Positions 54,037 through 61,288 of a stretch of 61,358 bases of DNA are shown piece by piece. Made by a program: the position numbers and the translations under genes. Position 1 is the stretch's first letter. Every line of letters starts with the position of its first letter. The DNA is from Nocardioides sp. (GTDB lineage Bacteria > Actinomycetota > Actinomycetes > Propionibacteriales > Nocardioidaceae), in assembly GCF_014360585.1 (NCBI RefSeq), contig NZ_JACIXG010000024.1, positions 1 through 61,358 on the forward strand, in the 5' to 3' direction. Under the pieces are notes generated by a model, which did no database searches, was not told where the DNA came from, and was given only the letters and a program-made list of their open reading frames with translations.

Positions 54037-54070
54037 GCCGAGTCGGCTCGTTCTGACGCGCCGACTCGGC
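54037..54070. terminator. Terminator hairpin with a 21-bp repeat unit, between rlmC and murB
   Basis: GCCGAGTCGGC and GCCGACTCGGC form a perfect 11-bp stem with a 12-base loop, placed between two convergent stop codons. The segment 54038-54058 is a 21-bp unit of the form CCGAG...CTGACG, the type seen at 1128-1227. Confidence 0.75.
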
Positions 54071-54073
54071 AGG

Positions 54074-55102
54074 CTAGAGGGAGACGCCGAGCATGACGGG
54101 CTCGTTGACGAGCACGATCCCGTACGCCGCCTCGACCCCGTCACGCACCTCTCTCGCGAGGACGAGCAGGTCCTCGGTCGTGCCCTCGCCGCGGTTGGTG
54201 AGGGCCAGCGTGTGCTTCGTGGAGAGGGAGACGCGGCCGGCCAGGCCGTCGGGCGTGTGGCCCTTCTTGAACCCGGCGTGGTCGATGAGCCATGCAGCGG
54301 AGGTCTTGACGGTGCCGTCAGGCTGCGGATAGGCCGGAGCGCCCTCTGGCACATCCTCCGGCGCGACGACGGGGTTGGTGAAGAACGAGCCCGCCGACCA
54401 GGTGTCGTGGTCGGCCTCGTCGATGACCATGCCTTTGCTGCTGCGCAGGTTCAGGACGGCCTCACGGATCTGCTTGGACGGCACCCGGGTGCCCTGCTCG
54501 ACGCCGAGGGCGCCGGCGAGCTGGGCGTACGCGATCGGGGAGCCCGTCTCGCCGTCGGTACCGAGCCGGAAGTCGACCGAGAGAACCACGTAGCGCCCGG
54601 GCGTGGCCTTGAACCGCGACCAGCGGTAGCCGAACCCGCACTCCTCAGCGGTGAAGCTGCGCACCTCGCGGCGCTCGCGGTCGAACACCTTGACCGAGGT
54701 GATGGTCTGGGAGACGTCCTGGCCGTAGGCGCCCACGTTCTGGATCGGGGTGGCGCCGACACTGCCGGGGATCCCGGAGAGCGCCTCGACACCGCTCCAG
54801 CCCTTGTCGACGGCGGTCGACACGAAGTCGTCCCAGGTCTCGCCCGCAGCCACCGTGACGAGTACGCCGCCCTCGACCGTCTCCACCGACACGCCCGTGG
54901 TCGCCAGCTTGATGACGGTGCCCGGGAAGCCCGCGTCGGCGACGACCAGGTTGCTGCCGCCGCCGAGGAGCAGCACGTCCTTGCCGGCCACGTCGGCAGC
55001 GGTCACGGCCTCGATGATCTCCGTCTCGGTGGTCGCGGTGACGAACTCCGCCGCCGGGCCGCCGAGGTGGAAGGTGGTGTGCCGGGCCAGGGGCTCAGAC
55101 AC
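54074..55102 (-). CDS. murB: UDP-N-acetylenolpyruvoylglucosamine reductase
   Basis: 342 residues with GTG start overlapping the upstream MaoC gene by 8 bases. FAD-binding motifs TTFHLGGPAAEFV and LLLGGGSNLVVAD near 45-57, GIPGSVGATPIQNVGAYGQ near 108-126, catalytic Ser in WSAGSFFTNPVV near 232 and the Glu near the C-terminus (LVNEPVMLG). Type I MurB. Reduces enolpyruvyl-UDP-GlcNAc to UDP-MurNAc in the cytoplasm. Linked with MaoC genes as in other Actinobacteria. Confidence 0.97.
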   Translation of the reverse strand: MSEPLARHTTFHLGGPAAEFVTATTETEIIEAVTAADVAGKDVLLLGGGSNLVVADAGFPGTVIKLATTGVSVETVEGGVLVTVAAGETWDDFVSTAVDKGWSGVEALSGIPGSVGATPIQNVGAYGQDVSQTITSVKVFDRERREVRSFTAEECGFGYRWSRFKATPGRYVVLSVDFRLGTDGETGSPIAYAQLAGALGVEQGTRVPSKQIREAVLNLRSSKGMVIDEADHDTWSAGSFFTNPVVAPEDVPEGAPAYPQPDGTVKTSAAWLIDHAGFKKGHTPDGLAGRVSLSTKHTLALTNRGEGTTEDLLVLAREVRDGVEAAYGIVLVNEPVMLGVSL

Positions 55103-55520
55103 GTACGGAGACCTTCGGCATGCCGAGCACCTTCTGGGATTCCCCGGTGGTCGAGCCTGTCGAGACCACGGTCAGGGCGATCGTCGCCAGCCCGTCCTCG
55201 ACCGACTTGACGGTGCCGCTGATGGTCACCGAGGTGCCCTCCTCGTCATCGGGTACTACGACCGGGTTGGTGAACTTGGCACCGAAGTCGACGACCTCGG
55301 CACCGTCGGTCCACTCCGAGACCGCTCGAGCGACCAGAGCCATGGTGAACATCCCGTGGGCGATCACCCCGGGGAGGCCGACGGCGGTGGCGATCCGGTC
55401 GGACCAGTGGATCGGGTTGAAGTCACCGCTCGCACCGGCGTAGCGAACCAGCGACGCCCGGGTCACGGGGTAGGTCTTCGGGGCCAGCTCGGCGCCGGCC
55501 TCCAGCACGGTGTCGGACAT
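55095..55520 (-). CDS. MaoC family dehydratase (HadB-like)
   Basis: 141 residues from ATG 55520, overlapping the previous stop by one base (TGATG). Hot-dog fold with the hydratase motif YAGASGDFNPIHWSDRIATAVGLPGVIAHGMFTM (Asp and His of the catalytic dyad, near 27-60). Works with the FAS1-like neighbour as a heterodimeric 3-hydroxyacyl-ACP dehydratase in fatty-acid elongation, by analogy with mycobacterial HadAB. A short palindromic repeat is inserted in the coding sequence near the C-terminus. Confidence 0.88.
   Translation of the reverse strand: MSDTVLEAGAELAPKTYPVTRASLVRYAGASGDFNPIHWSDRIATAVGLPGVIAHGMFTMALVARAVSEWTDGAEVVDFGAKFTNPVVVPDDEEGTSVTISGTVKSVEDGLATIALTVVSTGSTTGESQKVLGMPKVSVRV
55147..55169. 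repeat. Short palindromic (REP-like) repeat inside the HadB-like gene
   Basis: GTGGTC...GACCAC around GAGCCTGTCGA. It resembles the GGTGGTCGAGCCTGTCGAGACC palindromes dispersed in Nocardioidaceae and Microbacteriaceae genomes. Here it encodes VVSTGSTTG in the dehydratase. Confidence 0.5.
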
Positions 55521-55927
55521 CAGGCGACCTCCGCCGCTCGGTGGACCAGGGTGGCTGAGGTCGTGCACACGAGCGCGCCGGACTCGTCGGTGATCTCGGA
55601 GACGGTGCCGATGATGTCGTTGCCGCCGATCTGACGCAGCGAGGCGACGCTCAGGGTCGCGGTCAGCACGTCGCCCGGAGCGATCGGCCGGACGTAGGAG
55701 AACTTCTGCTCACCGTGCACGATCCGCGACAGCTCGACCTCGACATCCTCGAGGAAGGCGTTCATCGCGTCGAAGGCGAGCACGATCGGGAACGTCGCCG
55801 GGACCCGGTCGCCGCTCTCCCAGCTCATCCCGGTGGCGGCAGCGAGCTCCCGCACCTTCTCGTCGGTGACCCGATAGGGCCTGGTCGGAGGAAACGCGCG
55901 CCCTACGAGCGACCCATCAACTGCCAT
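55520..55927 (-). CDS. FAS1-like MaoC dehydratase (HadA-like)
   Basis: 135 residues from ATG 55927 (TAGAGT 7 bases upstream). N-terminal MaoC-like hot-dog domain: VGRAFPPTRPYRVTDEKVRELAAATG, PVPTFPIV-like PATFPIVLAFDAMNAFLED and VHGEQKFSYVRPIAPGDVLTAT near 68-89. It lacks the catalytic Asp-His of HadB, as HadA subunits do. The partner gene overlaps by one base. Just upstream of its promoter lies the second 21-bp repeat array. Confidence 0.88.
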   Translation of the reverse strand: MAVDGSLVGRAFPPTRPYRVTDEKVRELAAATGMSWESGDRVPATFPIVLAFDAMNAFLEDVEVELSRIVHGEQKFSYVRPIAPGDVLTATLSVASLRQIGGNDIIGTVSEITDESGALVCTTSATLVHRAAEVA

Positions 55928-55934
55928 GCGTACA

Positions 55935-55940
55935 ACTCTA
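55935..55940 (-). promoter_or_regulatory. -10 element (TAGAGT), leaderless type
   Basis: TAGAGT on the minus strand is exactly 7 bases from ATG 55927. The -35 position falls inside the first 21-bp unit of the adjacent repeat array. Confidence 0.4.
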
Positions 55941-55948
55941 GTGGTCCG

Positions 55949-56060
55949 CCGAGAAGTCGCCCCCGTCGGCCGAAGCGTCACGTACGTCGGCCGAGTTGGG
56001 ATCGGTCTGCCAACTCGGACGACCGAAGTGACGTTTCGGCCGACCGGAGTGACGCTTCGG
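55949..56060. repeat. Inverted array of 21-bp units around a 28-bp core, copy 2
   Basis: Exactly 112 bp: two reverse units (55949-55969, 55970-55990), a 28-bp core (55991-56018) with a CCGAGTTGG/CCAACTCGG stem, and two forward units (56019-56039, 56040-56060). Same unit and core lengths as copy 1 at 31169-31301. It fills the gap between the hadA promoter and the rpmG terminator. Confidence 0.9.
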
Positions 56061-56068
56061 CAAATAGA

Positions 56069-56108
56069 CGAACGCCCCGCCTCCCGAAGTGCGGGAGCGG
56101 GGCGTTCG
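56069..56108 (-). terminator. Terminator of rpmG
   Basis: CGAACGCCCCGC...CTCCC pairs with GGGAG...CGGGGCGTTCG around a short loop, about 40 bases after the rpmG stop; followed by TCTATTTG on the minus strand. Confidence 0.8.
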
Positions 56109-56149
56109 GAGCGCTGATCAGCGTCGCGCTCTACCTATGAAGACAGACT

Positions 56150-56320
56150 TCAGCGGGTCTCTCGGTGCGCCCGGTGGCAACGGCACCGCGGGCAGTACTT
56201 GTTGAGCTCGATACGGTCGGGGTCGTTCCGACGGTTCTTCTTGGAGATGTAGTTCCGCTCCTTGCACTCGGTGCAAGCGAGGGTGATCTTCGGACGAACG
56301 TCGCTGCTCTTGCTGGCCAC
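56150..56320 (-). CDS. rpmG: 50S ribosomal protein L33
   Basis: 56 residues with GTG start, AAGGA 7 bases upstream; too short for many ORF callers. [20 protein letters not shown], then [20 protein letters not shown] and [14 protein letters not shown]. Two CxxC pairs (residues 16/19 and 43/46) give the zinc-binding form of L33. Next to tRNA-Met and tRNA-Thr at the head of the secE-nusG region, a conserved actinobacterial order. Confidence 0.97.
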   Translation of the reverse strand: MASKSSDVRPKITLACTECKERNYISKKNRRNDPDRIELNKYCPRCRCHRAHRETR

Positions 56321-56366
56321 AGGAGTTTCCTTACGGTGCTGATCGAGGTGTTGCGGTCTTTGGCGG

Positions 56367-56440
56367 TAGCGGGGGCGGGGATCGAACCCGCGACCTCACG
56401 ATTATGAGTCGTGCGCTCTAACCGCCTGAGCTACCCCGCC
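56367..56440 (-). tRNA. tRNA-Met (CAT anticodon, elongator type)
   Basis: 74 nt. GGCGGGG acceptor pairs with CCCCGCT; D-arm AGCTCAGGCGGTTAGAGC; anticodon loop CTCATAA with CAT; T-arm GCGGGTTCGATCCCCGC. The G1-U72 wobble and A-free first pair fit an elongator rather than the initiator. CCA is not encoded. Confidence 0.95.
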
Positions 56441-56490
56441 TCAACAGGAATCAGGCCCGCAACATTCCTGCTGCGGGACCCGAACTCCAG

Positions 56491-56563
56491 AGCCCCTTTA
56501 CGGAATCGAACCGTAGACCTTCTCCTTACCATGGAGACGCTCTGCCGACTGAGCTAAAGGGGC
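56491..56563 (-). tRNA. tRNA-Thr (GGT anticodon)
   Basis: 73 nt. GCCCCTT/AAGGGGC acceptor, AGCTCAGTCGGCAGAGC D-arm, anticodon loop ATGGTAA with GGT between TCTCC and GGAGA, T-arm TACGGTTCGATTCCGTA. CCA is not encoded. Confidence 0.96.
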
Positions 56564-56636
56564 GTTGCGTGAGAGAACATTACGGCAGGGGCGCCACGCT
56601 CACAAATCGAGGCGATCCTTCCGCGGATCACCCACA

Positions 56637-58067
56637 TCATCGCAGGTCAGCGGGGTCCTCGGCGAATCCGCCGGGCTCCCAGATGCGCGCGAAACCCATC
56701 GCCTCCTCGAGCTCGTAGGACAGCTCGAGCAGCATCCGCTCCTGTCCCGGCGCCGCCCCGAACATCATCCCCTGCGGCAGCCCGGCCAACGTCTGCTGAA
56801 TCGGCAGCGACACCGCCGGCCCACCGACGACGTTCTGCCACGGCGTGAACGCGACCCAGGCCATCAGCCGTTCCATCACCACCTCGTAGGCCTGGCTCGG
56901 TGCCAACCGCCCGATCTCCGGTGTCTGGTGCGCGACCGTGGGTGTCAGAACGACGTCGTACGCCGCGTGGAAGCCCTCCGCGATCGCCTGCGCCCTGCGC
57001 AGCCGGACGATTGCGGCCGGGACGTACTTCGCGTTCTTCAGCGTGTGCTGGGCCAGGCCGACGGTGAGGTTGTCGAGCCGCTGGCGGTCCCAGGTCTTGC
57101 CGCGGAGCGGCCCGGCGTTGACCAGGGCGACGGCGAGAGTGCCCCAGTAGAGGACGAAGTCGTCGGCGAAGGTCGCCGGCACCGGCGCGGGCACGCTCTC
57201 GACGGTGTGGCCGAGCTCTTCCAGCACCGCCGCCGTCTTGACCGTGAGCTCGGCGACCTCGGGACTGGCCTCGCGCCCGAGCGCGCCGGTGAAGATGGCG
57301 CAGCGGAGCCGTTTCGTCCCGGGCCCGGTGACGTCCCCGATCGGCGGGAGCGAGGTGTGATGAGCCTTCTCGGCCTCCCGGAAGAAGGCAGCGGTGTCGC
57401 GCACCGATCGGGTGAGAACCCCGTCGGTGACGATCTTGAGCGGCAGCAGCCCGTAGAGCGGGTCCTGCGGCAGCCGGTCGCGGGTCGGCTTGAGCCCGAC
57501 CAGCCCGCAGGCTCCGGCCGGGATCCGGATCGAGCCGCCGCCGTCGTTGCCGTGAGCGAGCGGCACGGCCCCGGCAGCGACCAGCGCACCCGAGCCGGCC
57601 GACGACGCGCCGGCCACGCGGTCGGTGTCCCACGGGTTGCGCACCGCGCCGAGCCGCGCGTGCTCGGCGGTGCCCGAGAAGCCGAACTCCGAGAGCTGGG
57701 TCTTTCCCAGCGACAGCAGCCCGAGCTTGAAGAGCAGCTTGGTCATCTCGCCGTTGCGTGAGGCCGGCGGCATGACGTACGAGTCCGTGCCGTTCCGGGT
57801 GGGCGCCCCGGCGACGTCGGTGTTGTCCTTGATCAGGGTGGGCACGCCTGCGAAGAAGCCTGCCCTCGGCGCACGCGCCTGGACCCTGGCCCGGTCGAAA
57901 GTCCGGTACGCCATCGCGCCGAGTTGCGGGTCGACCGCCTCGATCCGCGCGATGGATGCCTCGACGGCCTCCGTGGTGCTGAAGTCACCACGCCGCAGCG
58001 CCTCGGCGACCCCAACCGCGTCGAGAGTGCCGAGTACGTCGTCGGAGAAGGCGTGCACACGGGCCAT
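56637..58067 (-). CDS. Amidase (amidase signature family)
   Basis: 476 residues from ATG 58067 (TAACGT 7 bases upstream). The Ser-cisSer-Lys set is visible: Lys in GVPTLIKDNTDVAGAPT near 74-90, cis-Ser in GASSAGSGALVAAG near 149-162 and nucleophile Ser in GGGSIRIPAGACGLVGLKPT near 172-191. It hydrolyses amide bonds; substrate unknown. Not linked to gatA/gatB genes and with a C-terminus unlike GatA, so a catabolic amidase is more likely. Confidence 0.9.
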   Translation of the reverse strand: MARVHAFSDDVLGTLDAVGVAEALRRGDFSTTEAVEASIARIEAVDPQLGAMAYRTFDRARVQARAPRAGFFAGVPTLIKDNTDVAGAPTRNGTDSYVMPPASRNGEMTKLLFKLGLLSLGKTQLSEFGFSGTAEHARLGAVRNPWDTDRVAGASSAGSGALVAAGAVPLAHGNDGGGSIRIPAGACGLVGLKPTRDRLPQDPLYGLLPLKIVTDGVLTRSVRDTAAFFREAEKAHHTSLPPIGDVTGPGTKRLRCAIFTGALGREASPEVAELTVKTAAVLEELGHTVESVPAPVPATFADDFVLYWGTLAVALVNAGPLRGKTWDRQRLDNLTVGLAQHTLKNAKYVPAAIVRLRRAQAIAEGFHAAYDVVLTPTVAHQTPEIGRLAPSQAYEVVMERLMAWVAFTPWQNVVGGPAVSLPIQQTLAGLPQGMMFGAAPGQERMLLELSYELEEAMGFARIWEPGGFAEDPADLR

Positions 58068-58074
58068 GAGATCT

Positions 58075-58080
58075 ACGTTA
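58075..58080 (-). promoter_or_regulatory. -10 element (TAACGT), leaderless type
   Basis: TAACGT on the minus strand is exactly 7 bases from ATG 58067. Confidence 0.4.
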
Positions 58081-58117
58081 GAGGCTCCCCGGGCAGAGCC
58101 CCGCTCGTGGGACCGGC

Positions 58118-58795
58118 TCAGAGCAGGAAGTACGCCACCAGCGGGACCAGCAGACACGTCACCACCGCGGTGAGTCCCATCGCCAGCCCGGAGAAGGCGC
58201 CTTCGACGCGGCTCTCCTCCAGCATCCGCGCGGTGCCGATGCCGTGGGAGACCGCACCGACCGCGATGCCGCGGGCTCGCGGGTCCCGGATCCCGAGCAG
58301 GGTCAGGAGACGGGGTGCCACCATGGCGCCGACGATGCCGACCACGATCGCGAAGGCCGCCGACAGCTCCGGGTAGCCGCCCAGCCGTTCGGTCAGCGCG
58401 ATCGACACCGGAGCGGTGACGGCCTTGGTCGCCATCGTCCGCTCCAGCACATCGCCGCCACCGAGCCAACGCACCAGCAGGACGCCGCTGACCATCGACA
58501 CCACCGCGCCGGCGGTCAGCGCGAACAGGACCGGGACCACCATCCCCTTCAGCCGGGCAGCCTGGTGGTAGAGCGGGATCGCCAACGCCACCGTCGCCGG
58601 CCCGAGCAGGAAGCTGATCAACGTCGTCGCGTCGGCGTAGTCGTCGTAGGTCGTGCCGCTGAGTGCCAGCAGAGCCCCGACGATCACGACCGCGACCGCG
58701 ACCGGCTGGGCGAGCGGCGAGTGGGTCCGTCTGCGCAGCCACCGCCCGAGCTCGTACGCAGCCACCGTCACGAACAGCCACAGGACGATGCTCAC
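58118..58795 (-). CDS. LrgB/CidB family membrane protein
   Basis: 225 residues with GTG start, 4 bp after the LrgA-like gene. Six or more membrane helices; TKAVTAPVSIALTERLGGYPELSAAFAIVVGIVGAM near 122-157 and AVSHGIGTARMLEE near 177-190 are family hallmarks (conserved SHGIGTA). LrgAB/CidAB proteins act as holin-like modulators of murein hydrolases or as pyruvate/glycolate carriers. Third gene of the ROK-lrgA-lrgB operon. Confidence 0.85.
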   Translation of the reverse strand: MSIVLWLFVTVAAYELGRWLRRRTHSPLAQPVAVAVVIVGALLALSGTTYDDYADATTLISFLLGPATVALAIPLYHQAARLKGMVVPVLFALTAGAVVSMVSGVLLVRWLGGGDVLERTMATKAVTAPVSIALTERLGGYPELSAAFAIVVGIVGAMVAPRLLTLLGIRDPRARGIAVGAVSHGIGTARMLEESRVEGAFSGLAMGLTAVVTCLLVPLVAYFLL

Positions 58796-58799
58796 TGGA

Positions 58800-59189
58800 T
58801 CATTCGATCTCCTCCCCCGGAGCGCCCTGGGTGCCGGCGACCTCGGGCACCCGGCGCAGGAACAGCCCGAGCACCCAGCCCACGGTGGCCAGCCCGAGCA
58901 GCCAGGAGCCGAGCAGCGCGACGACGATGGGCAGCGCGGCGTCGCGGATGACCGCGAGGTAGGCGATCACCCCGACCCCCGCCGGGATGAAGAAGAGCTG
59001 CAGGTGGGAGAGGAAGTAGTCGCCGACCTGGATGATCGGGTCGTCCTCGCCGCCACGGCGACGCAGGACCAGGACGAGGAACAGCAGCAGCATCCCCACC
59101 ACAGGGCCGGGCAGGGGGATCCCGGTCAGCTCGACGATCGCGGTTCCGGCCAGCTGGCATCCGAGCAGCCAGAGGAGGCCGACAATCAC
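58800..59189 (-). CDS. LrgA/CidA family membrane protein
   Basis: 129 residues. GTG overlaps the ROK stop (GTGA). Four membrane helices: IVGLLWLLGCQLAGTAIVEL, PGPVVGMLLLFLVLVL, HLQLFFIPAGVGVIAYL and LPIVVALLGSWLLGLATVGWVLGLFL; LPLPGPVVGM and the FIPAGVG motif are typical. Holin-like partner of LrgB. Confidence 0.85.
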   Translation of the reverse strand: MIVGLLWLLGCQLAGTAIVELTGIPLPGPVVGMLLLFLVLVLRRRGGEDDPIIQVGDYFLSHLQLFFIPAGVGVIAYLAVIRDAALPIVVALLGSWLLGLATVGWVLGLFLRRVPEVAGTQGAPGEEIE

Positions 59190-60124
59190 TGCGTGTCGAT
59201 CAGCGACTCGATCGCCATCGCGGCGCAGCCGACCAGGCCCGAGGAGTCGCCGTGCAGCTGGGCCATGAAGGTGAGCTCGCGGGTGGCGATCGGGTTGGCA
59301 CGGGCGTAGACGCTCTCGCGCACCCCGGCGGTGTAGAGGTCGAAGGCGCCGGCCATGTCACCGCCGATGACGACGACCTCCGGGTTGAGCAGGTTGACGG
59401 CGGTGGCGACGACCTCGCCGAGCTGTCGCCCGCCCTCGCGCAGCAGCCCGCGCGCCACGGCGTCGCCGGCGAGCGCGGCGGCCACCAGATCGCGTACGTG
59501 ACCTGCGGGGACGCCGGAGTCGGTCAACCGCTGAGCGAGCGCCCAGCCGGACGCGACCGTCTCCAGGCAGCCGGTCGAGCCGCAGCGGCAGGGCCGGTCT
59601 CCGGCAGCGTCGATACGGGTGTGACCGATCTCGCCGGCCGCCCCGAGGGCCCCGGTGACCACCTTGCCGTCGGTGATGATGCCCATGCCGAGGCCGGTCG
59701 ATGCCTTGACGACCAGGGCGTTGCGTACGGGATGGTCGGAGTTGAAGAGCTCCGAGCGCGCCAGCGCGTGCGCGTCGTGGGCGAGGATCAGGGGAGCGTC
59801 GGTCAGCGCGGTGAAGTAGGGCGCCAGCTGGACGCCGTCCCAGCCGCCCATCGCCGGGGTGTCGATGCTCATCCCGAGGTCGGGGTTGACCACGCCGGGC
59901 AGGCTCATCCCGATCGCCAGGACCGGCAGGTCGATCGAGGTCACCATCTTGGTCATCCGTTCGACGACCTCTGGCATCAGCGCCTCGGCGGAGATGCCGA
60001 CCTCGTGGTCTCGGGTGTCGCCGGCCAGCTCGCGTCCGGCGAGGTCGAAGACCGCGGCCTGGCTGCGGCTACGGCCCACCGCCACTGCCAGCACGACTCC
60101 TGGGTCTGAGGATTCGTCGCTCAC
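59186..60124 (-). CDS. ROK family protein (sugar kinase type)
   Basis: 312 residues with GTG start. ATPase-fold phosphate motif AVAVGRSRSQAAVFDLAG near 12-29; ROK signature GAAGEIGHTRI...CRCGSTGCLETVASG near 160-190 with the CxCGxxGCxE zinc-binding site; EVVVIGGDMAGAF near 255. There is no N-terminal helix-turn-helix, so it is a kinase-type ROK (glucokinase-like) rather than a repressor, although several residues are weak and activity is unproven. Leads the operon with lrgA and lrgB. Confidence 0.8.
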   Translation of the reverse strand: MSDESSDPGVVLAVAVGRSRSQAAVFDLAGRELAGDTRDHEVGISAEALMPEVVERMTKMVTSIDLPVLAIGMSLPGVVNPDLGMSIDTPAMGGWDGVQLAPYFTALTDAPLILAHDAHALARSELFNSDHPVRNALVVKASTGLGMGIITDGKVVTGALGAAGEIGHTRIDAAGDRPCRCGSTGCLETVASGWALAQRLTDSGVPAGHVRDLVAAALAGDAVARGLLREGGRQLGEVVATAVNLLNPEVVVIGGDMAGAFDLYTAGVRESVYARANPIATRELTFMAQLHGDSSGLVGCAAMAIESLIDTQ

Positions 60125-60130
60125 GACTGC

Positions 60131-60136
60131 AGTCTA
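60131..60136 (-). promoter_or_regulatory. -10 element (TAGACT), leaderless type
   Basis: TAGACT on the minus strand is 6 bases from GTG 60124. Confidence 0.35.
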
Positions 60137-60168
60137 TGCACGGGCGTGGACGCGAGCCTGGACGCCAC

Positions 60169-61197
60169 CTAGGACCGCGAGCGGAGGCGCGCGTTGGGAA
60201 GAGGAGGTGCGGGGATCGGCTTCTGGTGGTTGCCCTCGACCACTCCGAAGCGCCCGGCGCCCACATCCTGGGAGTCCTCGACCAGCTCGCCGCCACGAGT
60301 GACCTGCTCCTGCCACTCCTGGCGGTAGGCGACGACCTCGTCGTGGGTGCGGCCGACGAAGTTCCACCACATGATGATCGACTCGCCGAACGGCGGACCG
60401 CCGAGGAGGAGCAGCCTGGTCCAGGCCTCGCCGGCCTGCAGGATCAGCGTCGTGGCGCCCGGAGGGGCGTAGGCGAGCGAGTCCTTCTCCACGTCGGCCG
60501 AGGCCGGACCGGACGGGCCGACACCGGTCATCGAAACCTCGCCGGTGTCCACCAGCACTCCGTGCTCGAACCGGCCATCGACCGGGATCTCGAGCCGGGT
60601 GCCGGGCTCGAGCAGGATCTCGGCGCCGAGGATCTCGGAGTAGGTCCGCACCGGCGACGTCGCGCCCAGCAGCGACCCCAAGAAGACCCGGACCGTCGCG
60701 CCCTCACGTTCGATCGGCGTCGGGCGGAAGTTCTCGAACGCCGGCTCGACGTCGCGGAACTCGTCGGGGAGGGCGACCCACAGCTGCGCCCCGTGCAGGA
60801 CGGTGGTCTCGTCCGTCGAGTTCTCCGAGTGGGAGATCCCGCGACCGGAGGTCATCAGATTGACCTCGCCCGGGCGCACCATCCCGACGGTTCCGACCGA
60901 GTCGCGGTGCTCGACCTCGCCGGTGAAAAGCCAGGAGACCGTCGCCAGGCCGGTGTGCGGGTGCGGCGGCACCTCCATTCCCCCGGAGACGACGACATCG
61001 TCGGGACCGAAGTGGTCCAGGAAGCACCAGGCGCCGATCAGCGAGCGCGCGCGGGCGGGGAGGGTGCGGCGTACGTTCATCGCGCGCGGACCGCCCAGGG
61101 GCACGTCGCGCGGCGTGATGATCTGGATCTCGACGCCTTCGTCGCCGTTCCCGCCGACACACTCGACGGGGATGGGGTGCGCGTCCAGGTTCGTCAT
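60169..61197 (-). CDS. Pirin family protein
   Basis: 342 residues. Bicupin: WCFLDHFGPDD near 57, metal-binding HPHTGLATVSWLFTGEVEHRDS near 79-100 and GRGISHSENS near 119-128 (His/His/His/Glu). C-terminal cupin with LLLGGPPFGESIIMWWNFVGRT near 267-288. Bacterial pirins can be quercetinases or regulators of metabolic enzymes; the role here is unknown. ATG 61197 follows TAGCGT by 6 bases. The C-terminus extends past the usual end with a Pro/Arg tail. Confidence 0.9.
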   Translation of the reverse strand: MTNLDAHPIPVECVGGNGDEGVEIQIITPRDVPLGGPRAMNVRRTLPARARSLIGAWCFLDHFGPDDVVVSGGMEVPPHPHTGLATVSWLFTGEVEHRDSVGTVGMVRPGEVNLMTSGRGISHSENSTDETTVLHGAQLWVALPDEFRDVEPAFENFRPTPIEREGATVRVFLGSLLGATSPVRTYSEILGAEILLEPGTRLEIPVDGRFEHGVLVDTGEVSMTGVGPSGPASADVEKDSLAYAPPGATTLILQAGEAWTRLLLLGGPPFGESIIMWWNFVGRTHDEVVAYRQEWQEQVTRGGELVEDSQDVGAGRFGVVEGNHQKPIPAPPLPNARLRSRS

Positions 61198-61203
61198 GGC
61201 TCA

Positions 61204-61209
61204 ACGCTA
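61204..61209 (-). promoter_or_regulatory. -10 element (TAGCGT), leaderless type
   Basis: TAGCGT on the minus strand lies 6 bases before ATG 61197, in the divergent gap with the partial glycosyltransferase. Confidence 0.35.
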
Positions 61210-61288
61210 CTCCCGAAGAGATCGCCTCGAGCCAATACGTCGCCCCGCCATGCCGGCGTCACATCGAGGTCGCCGACGGGCTACCTCG

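Noticed and set aside
56367..56563. tRNA genes as attachment sites of an integrated island
   Set aside because: No integrase, no direct repeat of the tRNA 3' ends and normal conserved neighbours on both sides.
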